From contig CANLOW010000001.1 in the NCBI GenBank assembly GCA_947493035.1, positions 310,001 through 374,000 of the forward strand: DNA of 64,000 nucleotides. The letters are read 5' to 3'. Made by a program: the position numbers and the translations under genes. Shown piece by piece: positions 1-7,747 of the stretch; within the stretch, counting starts at the first letter, position 1; every line of letters starts with the position of its first letter. A model generated the notes under the pieces. That model did not search any database. It worked only from the letters and a program-made list of their open reading frames with translations, and had not been told where the DNA came from. The stretch is from an uncultured Aquimarina sp. (GTDB lineage Bacteria; Bacteroidota; Bacteroidia; Flavobacteriales; Flavobacteriaceae).

Positions 1-207
1 ATTATTAGACATAAAATAAGGCCTTTATTTTTTTAACCAAAAGCCCACATACACACAAAACTCTTTGATTTCAAAGATGATAAAAAAGACCTCTTCAAAA
101 AGAACAATTTATTACTAAGCCTGTGAAATATAAAATTTATCTAATCCACAGAAAGCAAACTAACATCAGTAAGACCAATGAAGTAATTTCAAGAAAATAA
201 ATTTCAA

Positions 208-237
208 TTGCATATCGTTTGTTATACTGTATCTTCG
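208..237 (+). promoter_or_regulatory. Bacteroidota-type promoter of the Omp85 gene
   Basis: TTG at 208-210 is followed after exactly 19 bases by TATCTTCG at 230-237. This is close to the -33 TTG / -7 TAnnTTTG pattern known for the Bacteroidota primary sigma factor, with one mismatch in the -7 box. The ATG follows only 10 bases after the box, so the mRNA leader would be very short. The remainder of 1-247 shows no gene; it is AT-rich and contains only a weak stem near 15-35. Confidence 0.5.
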
Positions 238-247
238 ACTTTGATTT

Positions 248-1921
248 ATGCTTAAAAAACTAGTAACACATATTATATTTATACTATCATTTGTTACTCT
301 TCATGGACAAAATGAACATGCTCTCTATTTAAAAGTCATCACAAACAGAGATACATTAACCAATACCTTTGAAGATTTTAAAAGCTTAAAACACCATGTA
401 GATCAAATCTCTGAAGAGATTCAACTAGATGGATTTTTTGCTTCTTATTATAACACCCCCTTAAAAATTAATGACAGTCTTTTTCAAACACAATTAATTT
501 CTCACCCAAAAACAAACATTATTCAAATAGACAATTGGGATCAACTACAAGAATTAGAAATAACTGACAAAAAGGAGTTTTTAAAAAGCAGTACTATCAT
601 TTCGTATTTGAAGCAATTAAACAATGAACTATCATCACAAGGAAACCCATTTAACAAAATCCAACTTAAGAATATAAAACCCAAAAAGGATACACTAGTT
701 GCTTCTATATTGGTTTCTAACATAGCCCCAAGAACCGTTGACAGTTTGGTTGTAAAAGGATACTCAAGATTTCCTCGCACTTTTGTTAAACATTTTGCAG
801 GAATCAAAAAAGGCATGCTTTACGATAACACAAAAGTGATTCAAAAAGCAACCTCTTTAAACAACTTATCTTTCGTTAACATCATCAAACCAGCAGAAGT
901 ATTATTTAACCCTAAAAAAACTACCTTATATTTATATTTAAAAAAGAAAAATGCCAATAATTTTGATGGTTTCTTGGGCTTCGCGACTAATGAAGAGTCT
1001 GGCAACTTTGAACTCAATGGCTATTTGAATTTAAACTTAGTCAACAATCTACATTTTGGAGAAACTCTGAATCTTGCTTACAAGAGTGACAATGAAGATC
1101 AAACACAATTAAATATTAAAACAAAATTACCCTACATTTTCAAAAGCCCTTTGGGTATCGTTGGGCAAATAAATATTTTTAGACAAAAAGAAACTTTTTC
1201 TTCTACAGAATTAAAGCTTGGCTTAAACTACGCTTTAACACCTAAATCAGAGGCACTTATTGGCTTTTCTAGTATCGAATCTGCTGACCTTAGTGAAAGC
1301 TCTGCTGTCGTTGGTACTATTAATCGAGATTTTGACGCTTCTTTTGTTAACCTTCAATATCAATTTATACAGCGAAAAAAAAGTTTATTATTCCCTGTAA
1401 AAACAGCACTTCTTCTAGATACAGAAATCGGTACTCGCCAAGAGTCACTTCAACCCAAAGTCAATCAGTACAAAATTCAATTGAAAGGGAATTACATTTT
1501 CCAAATTAACAAAAGGAATAGCATCTATATTCAAAACAACACTAGGTATCTAAACTCTAGCAATTATATCTCAAATGAGTTATTTCGCTTTGGAGGAATC
1601 TTATCTATTAGAGGTTTCGAGGAAAATAGTCTGAGAGCTTCATTTTACAACATAACCAATACAGAATATCGTTTTCAACTTAATGAGACTATTTACGCAC
1701 ATAGTATTATTGATTTTGCTGTAATTGACAACCAAGCACCAAAAACCAATACTGACCTCACACCTGTAGGAGGTGACAATCTCACGAGCTTTGGACTTGG
1801 AATAGGACTTATTACCAAATCTGGCTTATTCAAACTTAATTATGCTAATGGGACAAGTAAAAACATCCCTTTTGAATTCAACAATTCTAAAGTACACTTC
1901 AGCCTAACAGCCTTTTTTTAA
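248..1921 (+). CDS. Omp85/BamA-TamA family outer-membrane barrel protein
   Basis: This protein of 557 residues starts with a signal peptide (about 1-20, ending in LHGQ). A POTRA-like segment lies at about 162-233 (VDSLVVKGYSRFPRTFV onward), followed by a C-terminal 16-strand-type barrel from about 240. The Omp85 hallmark RGF is at 455-457 inside FGGILSIRGFEENSL, and the chain ends in Phe-Phe, the aromatic terminal residue used as a beta-signal. It is shorter than BamA (about 800 residues, five POTRAs), so it is more like a TamA-like or two-partner-type translocator or a surface-antigen family member. The first 150 residues match nothing I recognise. It has its own promoter and no obvious operon partner; the next gene is 200 bases away. 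The family role (insertion or export of proteins across the outer membrane) is established, but the substrate is unknown. Confidence 0.8.
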   Translation: MLKKLVTHIIFILSFVTLHGQNEHALYLKVITNRDTLTNTFEDFKSLKHHVDQISEEIQLDGFFASYYNTPLKINDSLFQTQLISHPKTNIIQIDNWDQLQELEITDKKEFLKSSTIISYLKQLNNELSSQGNPFNKIQLKNIKPKKDTLVASILVSNIAPRTVDSLVVKGYSRFPRTFVKHFAGIKKGMLYDNTKVIQKATSLNNLSFVNIIKPAEVLFNPKKTTLYLYLKKKNANNFDGFLGFATNEESGNFELNGYLNLNLVNNLHFGETLNLAYKSDNEDQTQLNIKTKLPYIFKSPLGIVGQINIFRQKETFSSTELKLGLNYALTPKSEALIGFSSIESADLSESSAVVGTINRDFDASFVNLQYQFIQRKKSLLFPVKTALLLDTEIGTRQESLQPKVNQYKIQLKGNYIFQINKRNSIYIQNNTRYLNSSNYISNELFRFGGILSIRGFEENSLRASFYNITNTEYRFQLNETIYAHSIIDFAVIDNQAPKTNTDLTPVGGDNLTSFGLGIGLITKSGLFKLNYANGTSKNIPFEFNNSKVHFSLTAFF

Positions 1922-2122
1922 AATTATTTTTACCCAAAGAGGTAGTTTTTGATTTATCTTTTCTTTAACAATTCACTTCAAAGACTATTTTCAAGTATTA
2001 CAGCGTCAAAATAAGTGTATTAAAGGTGTTTTTTAAGATTCGGCTAGGAATATTCGCACACATAGACGTTATATTTTACTATATATTGCTTGCCATATAC
2101 CCCACAAAAAAAACAATAAACT

Positions 2123-3559
2123 ATGTCAATTCACCACAAAAGCATTAACACTTTTGCCACCTTATTTTTATTATTAATTCCAATCATAAATATCACTGCT
2201 CAAGAGGAAGACCTTGGAATTAATGATGGGAAAAGAAATTTGAATTCATACCGAGAAATTGAACGAAAAAGGTACGCTAATTTATACGGAGATCTCACAC
2301 ATCACGAGGTTGTGGAAAATGCACACCTTAATGGAAAAGAAAGCATTGAGGTAAACAAAGTACAAACTGACTCCATAGCAAATGCTATTGAAAAAAAAGA
2401 GGCTGAAAAAAAGTTGAAAATCGCTAAAATATCTAAGGATTTTCCTCATCTGAAATATCGCAGAAGCTCTTTATACACGCTAATGGTAGACGACGAACTT
2501 AGAGAGTTCTCTAATAATATAGCCAACTCATTTGCTAATTTCCATATCCAAGAAAAATTTAACGAACACAATGTTGGCCCTTATTTGATTCCTGGAGAAG
2601 GAGGTGATAAAGAACAGCTACCTGTAATCGAAACATTTTTAACTGACCATGAAATTGCAAAAAAACTAGTCTCAAGATGGTTTAACCGAAATAAAGAGGG
2701 TCTTTTCGACATGCATATTGTAGCCGAGCGAGGCTTTTACAGCGCATCCGATTTAGACATTAAAACTGCTGAAAATAGCCAAAGAGGCCTATCTCTGTTG
2801 GGTGATGCGGGTGAAGAGTTAATCAAAAACACTTTTGTTATTGTTAATGATTACAAATTCACAAACAAAGAAGTAGTTGCCGAAAAAGCTAGTAGCTTAT
2901 TCAAATTAGCAGGCGCATTGACAAATAATGATGATTTAGCTAGCTTAGCTAGTGATTCCGTTGAAGCTGTTGGAAAAGGATACATTATTAAAGTGAACTC
3001 TTATTTGTTTAGCCTAGAATGGACTGAAGAAACAGCAGCCATATTCTACAATGATTTTTGGATAGACAAAAACTATTTTGATGAAAGTAAGAAAAAAGCT
3101 TTTGAGGAAACAAACATCTTTAAATTGAAATTTGTTGGTATGCAAAGCGCTCATGCTGATGTTCAGTCTACAATTTTTTCAGGTAAAGGCAACAGAGAAC
3201 TTATCATTAAAGCAACATCAAAAGCAAGCGATAAAGCTTTAGCAAAATTACAACGCCAATACGAAGAGTTCAGAACTACTACTCCACTTTACAGCACTGA
3301 TCCTTTAACGGCTAAGATCGGCACAAAAGAAGGATTAGAGAAGGGTGACAAATACGAAGTATTAGAACAAACAGTAAACAAAGAAGGAAAAACAGAATAC
3401 AAGAGAAAAGCAGTTATCAAAGTAAATCCGAAAAAAATATGGAATAATTCTTTTGCTGCAGACGATGATGAAGATCACACACAAGAAATAGATAAAACAC
3501 ATTTCTCTGGTAAAGGTAAAGGCCTTTATTCAGGAATGCTTATTCGTCAAATCAATTAA
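2123..3559 (+). CDS. Secreted hypothetical protein, first of a five-gene envelope cluster
   Basis: This protein of 478 residues has a signal peptide (1-27, cleaved after ITAQ). A charged, probably helical segment at about 70-105 (EKKEAEKKLKIAKI) precedes a large alpha/beta region without recognisable motifs. Near the C terminus, residues 397-415 (AKIGTKEGLEKGDKYEVLE) resemble the small beta modules with a GxxxGLxxGDxFxV signature found in FlgT-like and other envelope proteins. This is only a visual resemblance. The stop is 7 bases before the next start, so co-transcription is very likely. Homologues appear to be widespread, unnamed Bacteroidota proteins. No enzyme motif, lipobox or transmembrane helix beyond the signal peptide is visible, so a periplasmic location is inferred. 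Confidence 0.75.
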   Translation: MSIHHKSINTFATLFLLLIPIINITAQEEDLGINDGKRNLNSYREIERKRYANLYGDLTHHEVVENAHLNGKESIEVNKVQTDSIANAIEKKEAEKKLKIAKISKDFPHLKYRRSSLYTLMVDDELREFSNNIANSFANFHIQEKFNEHNVGPYLIPGEGGDKEQLPVIETFLTDHEIAKKLVSRWFNRNKEGLFDMHIVAERGFYSASDLDIKTAENSQRGLSLLGDAGEELIKNTFVIVNDYKFTNKEVVAEKASSLFKLAGALTNNDDLASLASDSVEAVGKGYIIKVNSYLFSLEWTEETAAIFYNDFWIDKNYFDESKKKAFEETNIFKLKFVGMQSAHADVQSTIFSGKGNRELIIKATSKASDKALAKLQRQYEEFRTTTPLYSTDPLTAKIGTKEGLEKGDKYEVLEQTVNKEGKTEYKRKAVIKVNPKKIWNNSFAADDDEDHTQEIDKTHFSGKGKGLYSGMLIRQIN

Positions 3560-3566
3560 TAACAAT

Positions 3567-4082
3567 ATGATGAGAAAAATTTTAAGTCTAATATTTACGA
3601 TATTAATGGTCATTGGATCAAGTGCTCAATCCAAAAAGAAAAAGAAAAAAGCAGGTTATACCAATAATGATTACGAAGTAACTTGTATTGGCGTTGGAAA
3701 ACAAGGCACTAAACTAATTGGGGTTTATGGCTATGGCAAAAAAGTTGAAGAAGCTACAAGGGCTGCTAAGAGAAACGCAATTCATGGTGTGATTTTTAGG
3801 GGGGTACCACACGGCGGTAATGGATGTCAAGGAATCAAACCTTTAGCAAAATCAGTTACACTGGAAACAGAAAGACAGGATTTCTTTGAAAAATTCTTTG
3901 CTCCCGAAGGACCTTATTTAAAATTCGTTGCTTATTCTGAACAAGATGCTGCTGCGAGACAAGTTTCAAAAATTGACAAGAAAACGTATAAAGTAGGTAT
4001 TGGTGTCAGTGTTATGTTCGATGCTCTTAGAAAAGAGCTTGAAAACGCGGGTATCATTAGAAAACTAACCTCTGGGTTCTAA
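3567..4082 (+). CDS. Small secreted protein, LPP20/FlgT-N-like, tandem paralogue A
   Basis: This protein of 171 residues has a signal peptide (1-20, SSAQ) followed by a lysine run (SKKKKKKAG). The core has the form EVTCIGVGKQGTKL, then a glycine-containing strand (GVYGYGKK), an alanine-rich helix (EEATRAAKRNAIHGVIF) and GGNGCQGIKPLAKS. This strand plus A-rich helix layout recalls LPP20 and FlgT N-terminal domains. The downstream gene at 4094 has the same layout with the same two cysteines (VxCxG and GxxGC), which suggests a disulfide and an origin by duplication. Only 7 and 11 bases separate it from its neighbours. The function is unknown. Confidence 0.75.
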   Translation: MMRKILSLIFTILMVIGSSAQSKKKKKKAGYTNNDYEVTCIGVGKQGTKLIGVYGYGKKVEEATRAAKRNAIHGVIFRGVPHGGNGCQGIKPLAKSVTLETERQDFFEKFFAPEGPYLKFVAYSEQDAAARQVSKIDKKTYKVGIGVSVMFDALRKELENAGIIRKLTSGF

Positions 4083-4093
4083 AAACACTTATT

Positions 4094-4657
4094 ATGAAAT
4101 ATACATATCTTATACTATTCGCTCTATTAGGTATTTCGGCATCTCAAGCTCAGCGCTTTTCTGATGCTGATGTATTATTCACGAACAGTTCTCACGAGGT
4201 TATTTGTGAGGGTACTGAGCTAGATGGTTCTCAATTAGTCCGAGCTTTTTCTTCTGGAAAAACAGCTAGAGATGCTAAAAAACAAATTGAAAAAAATGCT
4301 TTATATGCCATTCTTTTTAAAGGTATCTTAACAGGAAAAGAGGGGTGCTTAATGCGACCACTAGCTAATTCAGAAAACTATAGAAACGACCCTGAATACA
4401 AGAAACGATTTAACAAGTTTTTCTCAGATAACGGGTCTTACAAACGTTATGTAACTTCTAATGACACTCCTCGAAAAACTACTAAAAAATATAGAGGCGA
4501 AGGCAAAGAAAAGATATTTAGCATGATTGTATCTGTAAAAATGGACAAGCTTGAACGAGCTTTACAAAAAGCAGAAATCATTTATAACCCTAGAAAAAGT
4601 AAAACAAAAGAATACAACAAGAAAAAATACCAACGTAAACGAGAAAAAGACTTATAA
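4094..4657 (+). CDS. Small secreted protein, tandem paralogue B
   Basis: This protein of 187 residues has a signal peptide (1-19, ASQAQ). It aligns by eye with the preceding protein across the core: EVICEGTELDGSQLV, the helix ARDAKKQIEKNALYAILFKG, GKEGCLMRPLANS, then KRFNKFFSDNGSYKRYV. It differs by a very basic tail (about 160-187, rich in K and R), which could contact nucleic acid, peptidoglycan or anionic lipid. It starts 11 bases after its paralogue stops. A short palindrome (4668-4683) and an 85-base gap follow, so the next two genes may be transcribed partly on their own. The function is unknown. Confidence 0.75.
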   Translation: MKYTYLILFALLGISASQAQRFSDADVLFTNSSHEVICEGTELDGSQLVRAFSSGKTARDAKKQIEKNALYAILFKGILTGKEGCLMRPLANSENYRNDPEYKKRFNKFFSDNGSYKRYVTSNDTPRKTTKKYRGEGKEKIFSMIVSVKMDKLERALQKAEIIYNPRKSKTKEYNKKKYQRKREKDL

Positions 4658-4667
4658 GACACTTCTA

Positions 4668-4683
4668 TTATAGTTTACTATAA
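4668..4683. repeat. Short palindrome in the 85-base gap
   Basis: Seven-base inverted arms (TTATAGT and ACTATAA) around a two-base centre lie between the second paralogue and the DUF6175-like gene. This could be an operator or simply AT-rich symmetry. There is no T-run after it, so it is not a convincing terminator. Confidence 0.3.
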
Positions 4684-4742
4684 AATTTCTATTTAGAATA
4701 TTGAAAAGGATTTAAGTAACCTTTAACTAATAACTAAACAAC

Positions 4743-5690
4743 ATGAATAAAATATTAAATATTGCATTAATAAGCCTAATGACGGTTTCGGGAATATTCT
4801 CTCAAGCTAAGAAACCAACTTTAATGGTCGTTCCTAGTGACGCTTTCTGTAACAATGAAGGCTTTATGATGACTTTCGAAAATCAAGGAAAGACCGTTAA
4901 AGTACCTGATTACAAGAGAGCTTTTCAAGAGTTTATTGAACTTAACAATATTATTTCAAAAATAAATGGAATGATGGCAGAACGTGGTTTCCCTCTTAAG
5001 AACATGGAAACTGTTTTAAAAAGCCTAGAACAAGAATCTGCTGAAGATGCTCTTTCTTCAAGTAAATCTGGAGCAGAAGTTAACGAAAGCCCTATTGATA
5101 AATTAAAGAAGGTTGCTAAAGCAGATATTATTATCCAACTGACTGCTAGTGTTAATAGACAAGGGCCTAAAAAATCAATTACTTTCAACTTACAAGGGCT
5201 TGACTCATACACTAACAAACAAGTGGCTACGGCTCAAGGAACTGGAGCACCTTCTTTTTCAGCAACGATGTCTGAATTATTAGAAGAAGCTGTTGTTTCT
5301 CATATGGACAATTTCACTTCATCTCTTCAAACGCACTTTGATGATATGTTTGAAAATGGAAGAGAAATTACATTACGTATAAAAACCTGGTCAGACTGGG
5401 AATACGACCTCGAAGAAGAATTTGATGGTGATGAATTAGGGTATATCATTGAAGATTGGATGGATCAAAATTCATTAAAAGGAAGGTATAATACCAGTGA
5501 CGCCACTGAAAGTATGATGCTTTTCGAACAAGTACGTATTCCTCTATACAATGAAAAAGGTAGGGCTATTGATGCGAGAAGGTTTGCAAGAAAGTTAAGT
5601 AAATATTTAAAAAGCGAACCTTTTGAAATTACAAATAAGATTGTTACAAAAGGACTTGGACAAGCTACTCTAATACTTGGAGGAAAATAA
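4743..5690 (+). CDS. DUF6175-like secreted protein
   Basis: This protein of 315 residues has a signal peptide (1-21, GIFSQA). The opening AKKPTLMVVPSDAFCNNEGF, the segment ADIIIQLTASVNRQGPKK followed by a sheet that mentions neither catalytic nor metal residues, and the region DWEYDLEEEFDGDELGY fit my recollection of the DUF6175 family of Bacteroidota. The alternation of a name-like strand, a KVAKADIII strand and a long sheet is reminiscent of CsgG/LpoB-type folds, but that is inference. The next gene begins 9 bases after the stop, so the two are surely co-transcribed. The function is unknown and a periplasmic location is predicted. Confidence 0.75.
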   Translation: MNKILNIALISLMTVSGIFSQAKKPTLMVVPSDAFCNNEGFMMTFENQGKTVKVPDYKRAFQEFIELNNIISKINGMMAERGFPLKNMETVLKSLEQESAEDALSSSKSGAEVNESPIDKLKKVAKADIIIQLTASVNRQGPKKSITFNLQGLDSYTNKQVATAQGTGAPSFSATMSELLEEAVVSHMDNFTSSLQTHFDDMFENGREITLRIKTWSDWEYDLEEEFDGDELGYIIEDWMDQNSLKGRYNTSDATESMMLFEQVRIPLYNEKGRAIDARRFARKLSKYLKSEPFEITNKIVTKGLGQATLILGGK

Positions 5691-5699
5691 TTAAAGATT

Positions 5700-6764
5700 A
5701 TGAAAATTTTAAAAATAGTATTAATCACACTTACACTTGGTTTATTTACATCTGTAAGTGCTCAAAACAAAAAAGGAAAACTTGATGATATCAGTCGTAT
5801 AGCTATCACATCATACATTCCTAACTTTAGAGATATACCAAATAATGCTAAAAGCTTATTGACAAAAAAATTATCATCATTAGTCACGAAAAGTGGAATG
5901 GGAGGAACCTCTATTGATGATCGTTTTATCATTACAGCTGATATTGAAGAAATCACAAAAGATATCACCCCTACAGCGCCGCCCATGTTTGCTTACAACC
6001 TTCAAGCAGATGTCTATATCGTAGATTTTAAGTCAAGAAAAATTTACGGCCAAGAAACAATACCTTTGAAAGGTGTAGGAACAACAGAAACCAAAGCTTA
6101 TTTGGCGGGAATAAAACGTATAAATCCTTCCAACAAAGTTCTCGCCAATTTTGTGAAAGAATCTAAGGATAAGATTGTAGAATATTATAACTCTCAATGC
6201 GATTTTATAATTAAAAAAGCTGAAAGCCTATCTAATCTAGATAAGTCTGAAGAAGCTATTTCGACATTAATGTCTGTTCCAGAAGTATGTAAGGAATGCT
6301 ATGAAAAAGCATTAGACGCGACGAAGCCTATCTATCAAAAGCATATTAATAGGACTTGTAATATTCAACTACAAAACGCTAAAAATGTTTGGAATGCAAA
6401 TCAAAATAGTGAAGGAGCAGAAGATGCTGCTAGATTTTTATCTACAATTGATCCCAAAGCGGATTGTTATAATGACGCTAAAGCTTTTTCAGATCAAATC
6501 GGAGCAGCGATAAAAAAATTAGATGATAGAGATTGGGATTTCAAAATGAAAGTATATGAAGATGAATTAGAATTAGCACAAAAAGCGTTGGATCTTGAAG
6601 GAAAACGCATCGACAGTAATGTTGAAATTTCTAGTAATTATGCAAAGGCCTACACTGCTGCTCAAAAGTATGAAGTAGACGCCATGAGAAACATAGCTAC
6701 AACATACCTTTCAACAAACCAACAAAACAAAAAAGATGTAGATTTAAGCTGGTTATTTAATTAA
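5700..6764 (+). CDS. Secreted hypothetical protein, last of the five-gene cluster
   Basis: This protein of 354 residues has a signal peptide (1-21, SVSAQ). The N-terminal half (about 25-165) has the form ISRIAITSYIPN, DRFIITADIEEITK, ADVYIVDFKSRKIYGQ and LKGVGTTETKAYLAGIKRI, again a pattern of sheets and an A-rich helix like CsgG/LPP20/FlgT domains. The second half is helical with two cysteine pairs (VCKECYEKA near 197-203, then RTCNIQ and ADCYNDA) and resembles tandem helical repeats. It ends in a polar tail (DVDLSWLFN). It closes the operon, with a terminator-like hairpin at 6832-6873. The function is unknown. Similar proteins appear common in Bacteroidota. Confidence 0.75.
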   Translation: MKILKIVLITLTLGLFTSVSAQNKKGKLDDISRIAITSYIPNFRDIPNNAKSLLTKKLSSLVTKSGMGGTSIDDRFIITADIEEITKDITPTAPPMFAYNLQADVYIVDFKSRKIYGQETIPLKGVGTTETKAYLAGIKRINPSNKVLANFVKESKDKIVEYYNSQCDFIIKKAESLSNLDKSEEAISTLMSVPEVCKECYEKALDATKPIYQKHINRTCNIQLQNAKNVWNANQNSEGAEDAARFLSTIDPKADCYNDAKAFSDQIGAAIKKLDDRDWDFKMKVYEDELELAQKALDLEGKRIDSNVEISSNYAKAYTAAQKYEVDAMRNIATTYLSTNQQNKKDVDLSWLFN

Positions 6765-6831
6765 GCACATAACACAAGTATTCTGCAGTTACATAATAGA
6801 TATTAGTATTTACAGATAACTAATTTTCGAT

Positions 6832-6873
6832 CAAATAGCTTCGACATATTGTATATTCGAGGCTATTTGTTTT
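6832..6873 (+). terminator. Terminator-like hairpin after the five-gene cluster
   Basis: The arms CAAATAGCTTCGA (6832-6844) and TCGAGGCTATTTG (6857-6869) pair at 12 of 13 positions and are followed by TTTT. The stem is AT-rich for a terminator, but its position after 6764 and before the rlmB start fits. Confidence 0.55.
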
Positions 6874-6905
6874 ATACAGTAGATTCATTTTAGGAAAGTT
6901 TAGAG

Positions 6906-6913
6906 TACTTTTG
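6906..6913 (+). promoter_or_regulatory. -7 box directly before rlmB
   Basis: TACTTTTG is a full match to TAnnTTTG and ends 4 bases before the ATG at 6918. No clear -33 TTG is seen at the expected distance (TTC at 6884-6886). If used, transcription would start at or next to the ATG. Confidence 0.4.
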
Positions 6914-6917
6914 CTTT

Positions 6918-7658
6918 ATGCAAAATGAATCGTTACTTTTTGGTTTTCACGCTGTGATGGAAGCTATCAAATCAGGAAAAGCTATTGATAAAATTTTCCT
7001 TCAAAAGAATCTCCAAGGAGAACTTTCTAAAGAACTAATACAACTATTAAGAGATCATAAAATATCTCCGAATACAGTCCCTGCTGAAAAACTAAATAAA
7101 CTAACTAGAAAAAACCATCAAGGCGTTATTGCATTCACTTCTCCTGTCTCATTCAAAGACCTAGAAGAAGTCATTACCCAAACGCAAGAAAAAGGGGAAA
7201 TCCCATTTTTCATATTACTTGATGGCGTTACGGATGTTCGTAATTTCGGAGCAATAATTAGATCGGCTGAATGCACAGGTGTACACGGAATCATCATTCC
7301 AAAGACAGGATCTGCTCCAATATCTGGTGATACGGTAAAAACATCTGCTGGAGCTGTTTTTAATGTTCCTATTTGCAAAGTAGATCACATAAAAGACGCT
7401 ATGTTTTTATTACAAGCATTCGGAATACAAACTGTTGCCGCTACGGAAAAAACAGATCAATTGATCTATGACATTTCGCTACAAGAGCCTACAGCCATAA
7501 TAATGGGTTCTGAAGGCTCGGGTGTTTCTTCTGGTGTACTTAAAATCGTCTCTAAAAAAGCTAAGCTACCCATGTATGGAGAAATTGGGTCATTAAATGT
7601 TTCCGTTGCTGCTGGCGCGTTCATGTATGAAACTGTAAGGCAACGTATAAATTCGTAA
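6918..7658 (+). CDS. rlmB: 23S rRNA (guanosine-2'-O-)-methyltransferase RlmB
   Basis: This SpoU/TrmH-class SPOUT methyltransferase has 246 residues, the usual length. An N-terminal L30e-like substrate domain (1-75, SLLFGFHAVMEAIKSG) is followed by the knotted catalytic domain. Its three motifs are visible: NFGAIIRSAE, IIMGSEGSGVS and LNVSVAAGAFMYE. RlmB methylates G2251 of 23S rRNA with SAM in E. coli. Other TrmH-family rRNA methylases share these motifs, so the exact base is inferred. It appears to be monocistronic with a -7 box abutting the start. Confidence 0.88.
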   Translation: MQNESLLFGFHAVMEAIKSGKAIDKIFLQKNLQGELSKELIQLLRDHKISPNTVPAEKLNKLTRKNHQGVIAFTSPVSFKDLEEVITQTQEKGEIPFFILLDGVTDVRNFGAIIRSAECTGVHGIIIPKTGSAPISGDTVKTSAGAVFNVPICKVDHIKDAMFLLQAFGIQTVAATEKTDQLIYDISLQEPTAIIMGSEGSGVSSGVLKIVSKKAKLPMYGEIGSLNVSVAAGAFMYETVRQRINS

Positions 7659-7747
7659 ACAGTCTCTTTCTTTGGATGTTATATTACTCGGGACTTCCAA
7701 TAAAAAATTAATACATAGATATAAAATGCTTTTTCTATTTTTAAACC

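Noticed and set aside
1..40. AT-rich stem with GGCC centre near the left edge
   Set aside because: The arms are unequal with essentially no loop; it might be a terminator for a gene outside the window, but the evidence is too weak to list.
2123..6764. Type IX secretion or gliding gene cluster
   Set aside because: None of the proteins resembles Gld, Spr or Por components, and none has a type IX C-terminal sorting domain that I recognise.
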